64,000 nt of DNA. Source: Pelobates cultripes. Lineage: Eukaryota; Chordata; Amphibia; Anura; Pelobatidae. The stretch's first letter is position 1; every line of letters begins with the position of its first letter. The stretch covers positions 80,439,362 to 80,503,361 of the forward strand of contig OW240912.1 of assembly GCA_933207985.1 (NCBI GenBank), read 5' to 3'. Positions 1-11,565 of this stretch are shown here, piece after piece. The notes below the pieces were generated by a model that saw only the letters and a program-made list of their open reading frames with translations, ran no database searches and had not been told where the DNA came from. Made by a program: the position numbers and the translations under genes.

Positions 1-1300
1 CACTTCTCACCTTGTCACCCCACTCACCCTGTCACCCCACCTCTTACTCTGTCACCCACCCTGTGACCCCCCCACGCTATATCACCCCCCCCTTACTCTG
101 TCACCTCACTCTGTCGCTCCCTACACACTAGGTCACCCCACACTTTCACCCCCTCACACTATGTCACCCCTCTTATTCTGTCACACTCTGTCACCCTCCC
201 TCTCACTATGTCACCCCCCACATTATGACACCCTCCCTCTCACAGTAGGTCTCCCCCCTCTCACACTAGGTCTCCCCCTCTCACACAGTCACACCCCTCT
301 CGCACTATGCCACCCCTTCACACTGTCATCCCCCTACATTATGTCACCCTCCTCTCACCCTGTCACCCCCTCTTACTCTGTCACCCACCCTGTGACCCCC
401 CAAACTGTCACCAACCCATACTCTGTTGCTCCCTACACACTAGGTCACCCCACCTCACACTTTCACCCCCTCACACTATGTCACCCCTCTTATTCTGCCA
501 CACTCTGTCACCCTCCCTCTCACTATGTCACCCTCCCTCTTACTTTGACCTGTCACCCCCCTCTTACTCTGTTACCCACCTTCACTATGTCACGCTTCCT
601 CTCACTCTGTCACCCCCCTTACACTAATGTAACCCTCTCTCACTATGTCACCCCCTCTCACATTAGGTCTCACCCTCTCACACGGTCACACCCCTTCTCA
701 CCATGTCACCCCCTCTTACTCTGTCACTCACCCTGTGAGTCCCCACACTGTCACCCACCCGTACTCTGTCACCTCACTCTGTCGCTCCCCACACACTAGG
801 TCACCCCACCTCACACTTTCACCCCCTCACACTATGTCACCCCCTTTTATTCTGTCACCCTCCCTCTCACTCTGTCACCCCATCACACTATGTTACCCAC
901 CCTCTTACTCTGACACTCCCCTCTTACTCTGTTACCCACCTTCACTATGTCACCCTTCCTCTCACTCTATCACACCCCTTACACTAATGTAACCCTCACA
1001 CTCTGTCACCACCCCTCACACTCTGTCACCACCCCTCACACTTTGTCACCCCCCACACACTCTGTCACCCCTCTCGGCACACACTGACACCCCTTCATAC
1101 ACACTGTCACCTCCCTCCATACACACTGTCACCCCCCTCCATACACACTGTCTCTCCCTCCAAACACACAGGCACCACTCTCCGCACACACAGGCACCTC
1201 CCTTCATTCTCATTGTCAACACTCTGGCACCCACCTCCAAACACTCTGGTACCCTCCTGCTCTTTTACACTCACCCTGCCACAGTTACCCCTTTACTCAC
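1..1300. repeat. degenerate C/T/A-rich minisatellite
   Basis: Variants of CACTCTGTCACCCC and CACACTATGTCACCCC repeat throughout, with larger blocks recurring (for example near 150-230, 470-540 and 830-900), suggesting a decayed higher-order period of roughly 330-360 bp. Towards 1060-1240 the unit drifts to CATACACACTGTCACC. Open frames across it (for example 161-799) are low-complexity consequences of the repeat and not genes. Confidence 0.9.
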
Positions 1301-1642
1301 CCTGTAACCTCCTGAAGGCAATAATTATACACACGGTCATAAAACATAGCTTCGCCATAAACTCAGTGCCAAAGGCCACAGGCAGTACACAAACATACAC
1401 ATGCTCAGAGAAACATACATACATATATAAGGATCCTCACTGCCAGACACACACAGGTAGACAATGCAACGATGTATACAAAGACTAGCTCACTATATCC
1501 AGTGCTGCAAGATCCCCCTTCAGTATATCTACAGCTTCTATTACACACACAAATCAACTGCTATTTTTTTCAATAATGGTGTTAGTGGGGGCCTCACGTA
1601 GGAGTTTCGCCTAAGGATTCGCCAAGTCTAGAGCCGCCACTG
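1..1642. mobile_element. hAT-type element, right end only (starts outside window)
   Basis: The block ends at 1642 with ...TAGAGCCGCCACTG. Its reverse complement, CAGTGGCGGCTCTAGAC, closely resembles the left terminus of the hAT-like element at 55572 (CAGTGGCGGATCCAGAG). The left end lies outside the window, so length and target duplication cannot be checked. Most of the visible part is a minisatellite (1 to about 1300), followed by about 340 bp of non-repetitive sequence. No transposase is visible, so it is taken as non-autonomous. The hAT assignment is inference from the terminus. Confidence 0.55.
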
Positions 1643-2309
1643 TATATATATATACACACTATTTACTATATGCAGGGCCAAATTAAGAGCCCAGTGGGCC
1701 TGGTGCGACAATTATGATGGGCCTAATTACAGAATCTTTTTGACCAAAAACACTAAAACAATCATACCTCCCAAGTGTCGTGTATCTGATGGTGTTGGAG
1801 GGAAAGAATGCAGCTATAAGAAAACACATACTCTATGATAATCTCTCTCTAATTTATGCTTTCATCTTTCAAGTAAATCCATACCCCCTAATAGCAGTGT
1901 CCAGTGAAGCAGGAAGTCAAGGGGTGGCGAAAAAGGGTGGGCCACTGACGCAAATCACGTGACCAGACCTGCCAAAAGGGGGGAACATGCCCAAAAAGGG
2001 GGCATGTTTGTCCAAAGAATTGGAAGGCCAGCCTGGCATGAATGCATGTCAGGCTGCCTGCCAATGATTCAGGCTGTCCAACTAAGGTCTATGCAGGCAG
2101 CACCCAAAGCTTAACATAAATGCATCAAATGATGCACCTACTCCACGCTTTCTAAGGACTGTCCGCTAGCACTCACATGTCCACTTGTCTCCTTATCGTC
2201 TTACTAGCAGGCAGAAGGACAGAGTAAAGTCTGCATTACCTAAACTACTTTTATTGTCAGCCAGTCCACACAAGTTTTGTTGCCATACATCCCTCTTAAG
2301 CTTCCAAAC

Positions 2310-2845
2310 TTAGAGGGACACTATAGTCACCAGAACAACTACAGCTTATTGTATTTGTTCTGGTACGTAGAATCATTTCGTTTAGGCTTTTTGCATTATA
2401 CTCTGTCTTTTCAGAGAAAATAACTCCTTAGATGGATGCTAGAGGTGCTTCCTGGGGCAGTACTGCCTAGTGTGCAGCACTGCCACTCAGTGTCTCCACC
2501 CTCTGCATGCAGACACTGAACTTTCCTCATAGAGATGCATTGATTCAATTTATCTTCATGAGCAGATGCTGATTGGCAAGGGCTATGTTTGACTTGTGCT
2601 GGCTCTGCCCCTGATCTGCCTAGTTGACAGTCTCAGACAATCTTATGGGGAAGCATTGTAATTTGCTCAGACCACCACTTCTGATGTCAATTCAGAGGTA
2701 GAGCCAGCATCTGCAGACTTGAATACAAGTAAGATTTTACTATATTTAGGGAGGCAAGAGGGGGTCAGGGGGGCTAGATGGTGGCTTTTACATAATAGGG
2801 TCAGAAATACATGATTGTGTTCCTGACCCTATAGTGTTCCTTTAA
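2310..2845. mobile_element. TTAA-type short inverted-repeat element (variant B) nested in hAT
   Basis: The left end reads TTAGAGGGACACTATAGTCA. The right end reads CCCTATAGTGTTCCTTTAA, so the ends are inverted repeats closing on TTAA (TTAG at the decayed left). Internal text such as CATAGAGATGCATTGATTC recurs in the element at 26105. There is no coding capacity. TTAA duplications are typical of piggyBac and Kolobok elements, and which of these mobilises the family cannot be told here. Confidence 0.75.
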
Positions 2846-2867
2846 GCAAGAGTATGTGAAGAGTAGT

Positions 2868-4203
2868 TAGGGTTGCCACCTTTCTTGGAAAAATACCAGC
2901 CTTAATCATTTGTATAATTAATTAGTTATCCATGACATCACATGATGTAAATCACAAGGAGTGACATCAGAGAAAATTCAGTAAAATCACCAACAAACTA
3001 CTCAGTTTGATTCTGCTGTATAGATGAATTGCTCCCAATGTCTCCCTGTCTCCCAGTATCTCAGTCTCACAAGTCACCCAGTGTCTGTGTCCCTATGTAT
3101 CACAGTGTCAGTGTCCCCATGTCGCCCAATCCCATAGTCTCCCAGTGTCCCCATGCCTCAGTGTGTCCACATGTCACTAGGATACTAGGGGACACAGTGA
3201 GACATGGGGGCACTGAGACATTTGGGGACACTGGGAGACATGGGGGCACCTGTGAATACAGACATGGGGACACTGGGAGACATGGGGGCACTGGGAGACA
3301 TAGGGACACAGACATTTGGGGACATTGGGAGAAATGGGGTCACTGAGACACTAGGGACACAGAGACATGGGGACACAAACACTGGGAGACATGGAGACAC
3401 TGAAACATTTGGGGACACTAAGACATTAGGGACATTGAGAGACATGGGAACACATACACTGGGAGACTAGGGGACACTGGGAGACTAGGGGACACTGGGC
3501 GACTAGGGGACACAGACACTGGGGATACTGGGAGACATGGGGACAAAGACATTTGGGGACACTGAGGACACTGGCTGGGAGACATGGGGACACTGGGAGA
3601 TATGGGGACTCTGAGTCACTAGAGACATGGGGACTCAGACACTGGGAGACTAGGGGAAACTGGGAGCCAAGTGGACACTGAGCCACTAGGGACACTGGCT
3701 GGGGTACATGGGGACACTGGGAGACATGGGGACACTGTGTGTGTCTCCATGTCTGTGTCTCCCAATGTCCCTATGTCTCTCAGCATCCCCATGTCTCACA
3801 GTGTCTTCTAGTGTCTGTGTCCCCATGTTTTCCAGTGTCCACAAGTATCTCAGTGTCCCCAGGTCTCCCAGTGTCCCCTAGTGTCTGTTTCCCTAGTGTC
3901 TCAGTATCCCCATGTCTCCCTGCTGCCTTTCCCGCCATCCTTCACTTGCCTGAGCTGCTGTCTGGACTCTCTGTGCTGTGTTGCTGTTCCCCATGGGTCA
4001 GTGAGTATAGATAGGCAGGGAGGGATATGCTGCAACTTCCTATCCCTGCCTGTCTCCACATACAGCGACCCCTACTGGCCAGTGCTGGTATTGCAGAGTA
4101 ATCTCCATTTATACTGAGAAAAATACCTGCATTTGTATGGCCGGTATTACTGCAATACCTGCACAGCCAGGCAGCCTCAAATACCAGTCAGGTGGCAAAC
4201 CTA
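2868..4203. mobile_element. second hAT element nested in the first, carrying a minisatellite
   Basis: Termini TAGGGTTGCCACCT and, reverse-complemented from the right, TAGGTTTGCCACCT are flanked by a perfect 8-bp duplication AGAGTAGT (2860-2867 and 4204-4211). Inside, 3035-3925 is a minisatellite, and the remaining flanks are unique. No transposase is visible. The insertion lies wholly within 1673-4341, so it is younger than that element. Confidence 0.85.
3035..3925. repeat. minisatellite with two switches of polarity
   Basis: Units of about 18 bp based on GGGAGACATGGGGACACT occupy roughly 3180-3735. The same unit in the opposite orientation (AGTGTCCCCATGTCTCCC) occupies about 3035-3175 and 3740-3925. 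The array is therefore an inverted-direct-inverted arrangement. Open frames through it are repeat artefacts. Confidence 0.88.
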
Positions 4204-4678
4204 AGAGTAGTGTTTGTAAAAAAAAATTTTTTAAAAATAATAAATAAATAAAAAAAATATATATATATATTTTTTTTAAATGGGCCTATTCCATGGGCCT
4301 GGGCCTGGAGCTCCATCAGCCCCTATGTTAATACGGCCCTGACTATATGAACAAGAAATAATGACATACTTTCAGTGAAAGTAAGATGAGTCATATAAGC
4401 TTAAACAATCAAGGGTTTATCTCACCATACTATCTGAAACACACACTTTGAAAAAGGTGACTTGTCTTTATCCAAATGCATTAATGGAACAGAAATTAAA
4501 ATCTGTTATATATGTCTTGAATGAATAACAATGTGATGTGGTTGAGATTTTAGCTCGCTTGTAGTTTACCTAGGATGAAAACCCTCTTCAATCTGGCCTA
4601 TTCTATAGAAACAGCCCTCATCAAACTCATGACCCAATAGCTCATGACCCAATCTAAAGGTAATTTGAAATCCCCTAC

Positions 4679-6486
4679 CAGTGGTGTATTTTAAAATGGT
4701 GCTGCCTTAGGCATGACAGATCTTGGGCACCCCCTAATTTAAATGTACACGTCCCTTCCTGCCAAGGTCACTCTTCTTCCTGTTAACTACACACATTTTG
4801 ACTGACAGACACACACTCCCAGACCAGCACACACTCACACATACACTCACTGATTTGACACAATCTGACAGACACATACAATCATTCAGACACACACTGA
4901 CAGATGCATACACTCACTGACAGACACACATAAGCACTGACAGACGCGCCCACTTACTGACATACACACACACACTCACTCACTGCCTGACACACACACA
5001 CTCGATGACTGACTGACACACACTGACAGACACACACACACACACACTCTCTGACAGACACGCACACACTGAGACATACACACTCACTGACAGACACAAA
5101 CACTTACACATTCTTGCACACACTCACATAATTTTATTTATTGTTCCCTACATTTGGGAGCTTGTGTGGGGCCTCTCCCTGGGGTCCAGTGGGGATCTTC
5201 TCTCGGGAGGTATCCTACCTGCTCCTCACTACTCTCTCACGCACGCAGTTTAGTGATGTCAGGTGCCGGAATATGATGTAATCATCATTACAGAGGGCGC
5301 GCGTGACGGAGCAGTGAGGAGCAGAACAGATTGAGCTCCCCGCGCTGCCGCCAGCACCTTTCCTCCCCGGCCGGTTAATTTGAGCAGAGTAGGCACCTGC
5401 AGTGTGGGGAGAGGTGCCTACTCTGCCTTAGTAAGCATGCGAAACCTAGGCAGGACAAAACTCAGGTGCTCCCCAAACCTCATCCCCCAAACCCACCCCC
5501 CAATCCCCTCACGCGCGCGACCCCCACCCATCCCTTCCCCCTGCCCCGCCTTCTAAATACACACACACTCACTGACAGATACGCATACACTAGCTAACAG
5601 AAACACAAACTCACTGACACACACAGACACTCACTCACTCACTAGCAGACACACTAGCAGACACACACACACTCACTGACACACACACTCACAGGCAAAC
5701 ATACACACACAGTCAGACACACACACACAAACACACTCACTCACTAGCAGACACACTCACTCACTAGCAGACACAAACACTCACTGACACACACACTCAC
5801 ACTAACAGTCAGACACACACACAATAACAGTCAGACACACACACACTCACTAACAGACAGACACACTCACTAACAGACACACACACTCACTCACTAACAG
5901 ACACACTCACTGACAGACACACTCACTAACAGACACACACTCACACACACACACACACACACACTAACAGACATACTAGCACACACACTCACAGACACAC
6001 TAACACACTAACAGACACACTAACAGAGACACTCACACACACACTCACAGACACACTCACACACTCACATTAACACATTTATTTTTTTTAACCCCCCCGC
6101 CCCCCTAGCCTCCTTACCTTTGGGAATGCTGGGGGGGGGTTCCCTTTCTCCCTTGGGGTCCAGTGGCTGCTGGGCGGGCGGCTGGCGAGGGAGCACTTCC
6201 TCTGAGCGGTCTGCTCAGATCCCTCGCGCGCCTCAGAGTGAGGCTGGGAGCCGGAATATGACATCATCAACCAGGCTCCCAGCCTCACTCTGCGGCGCGC
6301 GAGGGAGCTGAGCAGACCGCTCAGAGCAAGGTGCTCCCTCGCCAGCCGCCCGCTCGGCATGTCTGTTAGCCGCAAGGCTAACAAGGCATTTGCCCTGGGC
6401 ATTTGGGGGGCGGCTTTTTTTGCCGCCCCCTGGAAAATGCCACCCAAGGCAAATGCATTGTTTGCCTTGCGGCTAAAATGCCCCTG
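4679..6486. mobile_element. probable non-autonomous hAT element with CA-rich arrays and hairpin end
   Basis: The left end CAGTGGTGTATTTTAAAA and the right end, reverse-complemented, CAGGGGCATTTTAGCC share a CAG-GG-ATTTTA pattern like hAT termini. No matching 8-bp flanks were found, so the two ends may not belong to one insertion event. Inside are two CA-rich arrays, a GC-rich hairpin of about 200 bp (6160-6360), and a hairpin at 6367-6476 with arms TTAGCCGCAAGGC and GCCTTGCGGCTAA. No coding sequence is visible. Confidence 0.5.
4800..6075. repeat. two CA-rich minisatellite blocks
   Basis: Blocks at about 4800-5135 and 5560-6075 are built from ACTCACTGACAGACACACA variants with embedded (CA)n. 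The intervening 5136-5559 is GC-rich and non-repetitive. The identical unit on both sides suggests one array split by other sequence. Confidence 0.85.
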
Positions 6487-6579
6487 GGTAGAATCCATGC
6501 CTAAAACATATCAGAGCTGTTTTGGCAGCACGAGGAGGACCTACACAATATTAGGCAGGTGGATTTAATGTTGTGGCTG

Positions 6580-6588
<9 letters not shown>
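6487..6588 (+). mobile_element. 3' stump of a Tc1/mariner transposon
   Basis: The stretch contains TTTTGGCAGCACGAGGAGGA and then TTTAATGTTGTGGCTGATC. The latter is the inverted counterpart of the terminus GATCAGCCACAACATTAAA at 52791. It is the extreme 3' end of the Tc1-like family whose 5' part lies at 52789-53092. Only about 100 bp survive, abutting the hAT-like right end at 6486. Confidence 0.75.

Positions 6589-6638
<50 letters not shown>
6583..6638. repeat. TG/TA microsatellite
   Basis: A (TG)n run passes into a (TA)n run directly after the Tc1 terminus and leads into the palindrome. Alternating purine-pyrimidine tracts next to palindromes are prone to slippage. Confidence 0.9.
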
Positions 6639-6641
<3 letters not shown>

Positions 6642-6877
6642 AAAAAATAATAAGAGATGCACTCTAAGGACTTATATAATCAATAGAAAAGTATTTATTA
6701 AAAAGAAGGTTTACATAATAAGATCGACGTTTCGACCCCTCAGGGTCTTCCTCAAGATCTTGAGGAAGACCCTGAGGGGTCGAAACGTCGATCTTATTAT
6801 GTAAACCTTCTTTTTAATAAATACTTTTCTATTGATTATATAAGTCCTTAGAGTGCATCTCTTATTATTTTTTTGTT
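6639..6877. repeat. near-perfect ~239-bp palindrome (foldback element)
   Basis: The left arm from about 6639 is the reverse complement of the right arm to about 6877, centred on CCTCAAGATCTTGAGG at 6757/6758 with no spacer. Apart from one length difference near the outer A/T runs the arms appear identical. The right arm contains GGTCGAAACGTCGATC followed by AATAAATACTTTTC. A GAAA-TGCT/CG-type core followed by AATAAAT also occurs in reverse at 48480-48560, suggesting a related family. Confidence 0.9.
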
Positions 6878-7841
6878 TATATATTCCATAACGTGGGATT
6901 GCACCAAGGCACTAAGAAATTAATTTTGAACTGGAGATAGGGTGAGTGCCAAGCTATCTGTTTATATATATATATATACACATATAAAAAATATATTATT
7001 TTATTAAAAATTTTTTCCCCTTTATTTTAATCTTATTATTTTTCTTTATCAAATGAAAAGTGTTTGAGTTAATCCATTCAAATGTTTTTGTTGATGATTG
7101 TGGAAAACAGAACTATAATTGCTCTATAATTCAGGAGGAAGGTTCAAAAACATGCTAAAGGCATGAATGCTTTGTAAAAAGTCAGGGGACTCATTAACCA
7201 AAAGTGTGACTAATTTGCCATTAGCTAATGGAGTTATATATATCTTGACAAATAGTCAAGATGCTTAGTAAGGCAGCAGAAAATCAATACAACTAGCAGA
7301 ATAACAAGAAATGTACATCTCACAATTCTACGCTGCGATGTTATCAGCGTACAGTATGTATTAGTGACATGCTAACACTGTGTTAAAACAGACACACTGA
7401 ATATATTGCAAATGGTAACATATACACACAAATTCTATAACAGACATCAGGGTTACTTTAATAAAATAACACTAAATAAAATGTGATTGATGTTTGGAAA
7501 AAAAACAAGAAGGAAATATAGGTAAAAAAAAGAACAGACTGTAGACATACCAATAAATGGCAGATCTCCTAAAATTTGCCTATGTTACATGTAGTTTTCC
7601 CACAGTCCTCCCAATCACCACATACTGGTTCTGTCACCTGGTGTTGGGAGGAATGAGGTAAAGTGTTTATAATTAAAATTCATGGGATTTACACACAGAG
7701 GTATTACAGCTGTGTAGAGGCAGCCTGTCACCCCAGTGATAACACTTCCCTTTTATGCCTGAAACTGCTGATGTCACGGGCACGATATGTTTATTTACTA
7801 AATTCTTTAACGCCACTATATTCGCAGTTTGCTATTTCAAC
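6878..7841. other. no gene or clear element seen
   Basis: AT-rich sequence with a short (TA)n run near 6962-6980. No supported coding exon, RNA gene or intact element is visible. Confidence 0.5.
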
Positions 7842-8814
7842 TTAAAGGCACACTCCAGACCCCTAAACAACTTTAGTTTGGAGTGTGTCCTCTTTTTTTA
7901 TTTTAGAAAAAGTGCAGATTCTAATAGAAATTTTAACTTTTTTGAATCATCCTGGTTATGCCCCTTCACTTTCAAACAAATAGGTAACGTTAATTCTTGG
8001 TTTGGGTAGCTCAGAGGAGCTAAATTCAAGAAGCAGCAATTGCCCAAAGCACCTGCCTTGCAAACAGTTCTAACTGAGCTGCATTGGGCAGGCTGTGATG
8101 ACAGAAAGTCTGGGCAGGGTTAGAAGGATCAGAAGAGGAGGGATTGCAAAGGCAGCCGACAAGAGATAGATATTTACCCAAAATGAACAAATACATAGTT
8201 AAAGGGACACTGTAGGCACCCAGACCACTTCAGCTTATTGAAGTGGTCTTGGTGCCGTGTTCCTTTTGCACCTAGTGCTGCAATGTAAAACATTGTAGTT
8301 CCAGAGAAACTGCAATGTTTACGTTGCAGCTCTAAGGCTGCCATCTGTGGCTGTCTACCAGACAGGGCGCTTCCGGAATCCAAACAGATTTTTGGTCCGT
8401 TATCTGAAGCTGGACGTCCTCCCGCTCTGCATGAGGACCTCCACTGTCAAATTTTCCCCATAGGAAAGCATTCAATAATGTTTTCCTATGGGGAGGTCTA
8501 ATGCACATGTGGCCATTGCTGCGCATGTGCATTAGCTCTCCCCCGCCGGCAGATGTCGGCGAGGAAGAGCGTCAGCGGAGCCTGACCCAGTGCCGAGGGA
8601 CATTGGGGCTTGATTCAGGTAAGTGGCTGAAGGGGTTTTAACTCCTTCAGCCATGCAGGAGGGAGGTGGGGGACCTATTAACCCTATAATGCCAGGAAAA
8701 TGGCTTTGTTTTCCTGGCCCTATAGGATCCCTTTAAGTTAATGCAGGCTTTCATTTGGGGTATATCTACTAAACAGTGATTTATTTAGTATTTGGGCAGT
8801 GGAGTGTCCCTTCA
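7842..8814 (+). mobile_element. TTAA-type element, family D, with a nested insertion
   Basis: The left end is TTAAAGGCACACTCCAGACC. The right end GGAGTGTCCCTTCAA is its approximate inverted repeat. Interior text (AAAAAGTGCAGATTCT, GAGCTAAATTCAAGAAGCAG, GCACCTGCCTTGCAA) matches the element at 33060-33960 in the same order. The span is interrupted by the element at 8199-8736. Host sequence on both sides is collinear with the second copy, which lacks an insertion at that point. Confidence 0.8.
8199..8736 (+). mobile_element. TTAA-type serial-hairpin element, family A, nested in family D
   Basis: It is bounded by TTAA on both sides, with left end TTAAAGGGACACTGTAGGCA and right end CTATAGGATCCCTTTAA. 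The hallmark hairpin CAGACCACTTCAGCTTATTG/AAGTGGTCT follows the left end, and the GAAACTGCAATGTTT arm and GGAAAGCATT/AATG-TTTTCC arms follow. Some hairpins have decayed. Non-coding. Confidence 0.85.
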
Positions 8815-11391
8815 AATTCTACAGTTTTATTTTTAATTAATGCAGTTCAGTATTTATTGACAAACCCCAAAAGGTTTATCAGACATAGCAGTGTACAAGA
8901 TGGGGATAGACAGATACAGACAGACTGGAAATAGACTTTGATTGTAAAATTAGGTGACACAAATACATTAAGGGAACTCAGATCCAAGCACACAAAGGAG
9001 AGGGAGCTGGATAGTGTAAGGTTAACGAGGCAATCTCCTTTCGCAGGATCCCATTAATTTGAGTGCTGAAAAGGAAACGGAAGTTGAGTGAGCAGAGGGT
9101 AAAATTAATGGCAAGATTGACTTTTTCAAAGCGCCATTTACTTTATTTTGGCTGATAGAAAGAGAGACAGATAGATATCATATATTATAGGTTTATGTGT
9201 CCTCAGTATTTCCTAACACAATATTGTCACATAGATATCTCATGCAGGTTTAATATTAATCATCTGAGAGTCAGGCCATACCCCTAGGTATTATTTTTAT
9301 TATTATTTAAAAAGCACCAACATGTTCTACAGTGCTGTACAATGAGGGAGCAAGAAATACACGTACTTGCAACATTACAACCTCTGTTATCACATACCTT
9401 TCCCTTGTCACCGTGACATGCCAGTTGGTATTTGTTTTAACATATGCTGAATAAACAAACCCTTATAATTTCATCAGAGTTCTTGAGTCTGATAGCAGTG
9501 GAATTCTACAAACACCAGATACTTTGCAATGCTGAAGTTAGATTAAATACTGGGCTTCTGCCTTGCCCTGATGGGATGACAGACAGCCACTGGGGACGCT
9601 TCCTCCGTTGGGCCATTATCTGATGCTGGACGTCCTCCCGCTCTGCATGAAGACCTCCAGCGTCAGATTTTTAAGAACTACAATTTAATCATAGTTTCCT
9701 CTTTTAAAGACTCTGCTCTGCTCAAACCGCGCAGAATGTACAATAAAATAAGACAGATTAAGTGCAGGAGAAACCTGCCGGCAGTACCAGACAGCGAGGC
9801 GATAATTCTACAAGTAGCATCAGCAATTTAAGTTATATACTGTCTGCAGGCATATAAATCGGGCGCCTATATAAACATATACACGAGGAATCATTCTAAG
9901 TACCTCTAAAACAATAATGCTATATATATGGATCAACCTTAGACATCAATGTAGCAGCACTAATCAAACATTAAAGAAATGCCACCAAGCTTGTTTCACG
10001 GTCAGCACTCCCCCTGCAAGCATGAGAAGCACTTGCTGGTGGAGTAACACTGTGACACTATGCAGGTAACACTCTTATAACAAGGAGGGTGTGGGGCCTG
10101 CTGGGGTACTCCACACCTTTGTCGTGTTTTTACTGTTATTTACTTATTAAGACTTTGCATACTGTCTTCATAAATTACTTTCTAATTTACCGTTTCTATT
10201 TCAAGAGTAATTTTGTAATTGTTGCCAATTCATCAACGTTAGATAATTTCAGAGACATTTAAATTTCTGTCACAATTTGGTTCAATTCAGAGATGCTTAT
10301 TAGTGGCTAATTCGAATGAGTTTGGTTATCTCACTTTGCATCTGTCCCAGATTGCTTTAAATAATTTGGCAAAAATATCCTACAGCAAATTTCACCATTA
10401 GTAAATAACCCCTGATGAGATGTGTGTTTGCAAAGCCGTTTTTACACACCCCTTCTGCCAATTGGTGATATGTACACCATATATGCAGCTAGAGTGACCT
10501 TGTAGCACTTCCGTTTGCCTGTAAGAGAACTTCAAGATCCTCATTAAAAGACCAAACTTACTAAGGACATGCACAGCTATTTGTTTTAAAGTGTAAACTG
10601 TCAATTTAAATATAGGCAAAATGGGGAAAACATCTGCTATGTTTTTAGTTTGGTAATTTTAGAAATGCAATTTGAATTCACTTAGACTAGCGGACAATTC
10701 ACATTTTAGTGAATAGCCGTATGAATGTAGAACTTGAAGAAAATCGAAAGAACTGAGGTTTTGCTAGCTGTAAAGAGGTTCATATGGAAATTGGAGACAT
10801 GCTTGCTGCGCATTCACACTGCCTGCCCACACATATGCGCACTGCAGCTTGCAATGTAACAGATACACACTTTCTGGCAGCAGCATTATAAAGGTACCAG
10901 TCAAGATACTGCGGCATGTAACTGACATCAATAAGTAGATGGATAGGTGCAGAGCAGAGACTGTGACTGTAATACAGAACCATCTTATACAAAATAGTTC
11001 AATCAAACTCAATGGAATAAACAACTTATATAAAGCTAATATGGAACCAGTAAATCTACCGTGACCAGTTATGAAGGATGAATTACTTTAACAGCCCCAT
11101 TGTACTTTGCGTTTAAGATAAACATTATCTTTCTGTTGAATTTCAACACCATTTATTGCTAGTTAATATGATGTCAGTAAAGGACGAGGGAGAACCTGAC
11201 TCTGCAACAGTTCTTTAGAATGGTACGTGTATCGAAAGAGGAAAGTAAAGTTCATCATTAACTGAAAAAAGATTGTATTACTTTTGCATCTGCACATTTA
11301 CACAAATGTTTCACTTATTACAGTAAAAATAAGCTTCATTCTAAAATATACACTCACATTATGACAATTTAAGGTGTTGAATAGCTTAAAC
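8815..11391. other. no gene; scattered repeat fragments
   Basis: Visible pieces are a decayed fragment near 9290-9365 (AAAAGCACCAACATGTTCTACAG in pieces, resembling a widespread amphibian interspersed repeat, from memory), a family-A fragment at 9575-9672, and a copy of the dispersed TTCAC-TTTAGTGAATA repeat near 10640-10720. No exon with supported splice sites was recognised. Confidence 0.45.
9575..9672 (+). mobile_element. internal fragment of a family-A TTAA element
   Basis: GATGCTGGACGTCCTCCCGC followed by TCTGCATGAAGACCTCCAGC parallels 8403-8445 of the family-A copy and 33493-33533 of another. Both termini are missing, so it is a truncated relic. Confidence 0.65.
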
Positions 11392-11565
11392 CAGTGTTTC
11401 CCAACCCAGTCCTCAAGGCACACCTACCAGTCCAGGATTTAGGGATTACCCAGTTGTGTCTAAGGTGTTTTTTTTCTTCTTTGTAAAAACACCTTAGACA
11501 CAACTGGGTAATCCCTAAATCCTGGACTGGTAGGTGTGCCTTGAGGACTGGGTTGGGAAACACTG
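11392..11565. mobile_element. hAT-type foldback MITE (174 bp)
   Basis: Termini CAGTGTTTCCCAACCCAGTC and the exact reverse complement at the right extend into arms of about 80 bp with a short T-rich spacer (near 11470-11485). CAGTG-start ends are hAT-like. The flanks GCTTAAAC and TAAAAACT do not form a convincing 8-bp duplication. The open frame on the minus strand here only reads through the palindrome. Confidence 0.8.

Larger units (their letters stand above)
1673..4341. mobile_element. non-autonomous hAT element with 8-bp target duplication
   Basis: Terminal inverted repeats CAGGGCCAAATTAA at the left and, as reverse complement of the right, CAGGGCCGTATTAA are flanked by a perfect 8-bp duplication ACTATATG (1665-1672 and 4342-4349). 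An 8-bp duplication with CAG-type ends is diagnostic of the hAT superfamily. The 2669-bp span includes two later insertions (2310-2845 and 2868-4203), leaving under 800 bp of the original element. No transposase frame is present. Confidence 0.85.

Noticed and set aside
161..992. Overlapping open frames of 106-212 codons
   Set aside because: All lie in the CACTCTGTCACCCC minisatellite. The products are low-complexity and occur in several frames at once.
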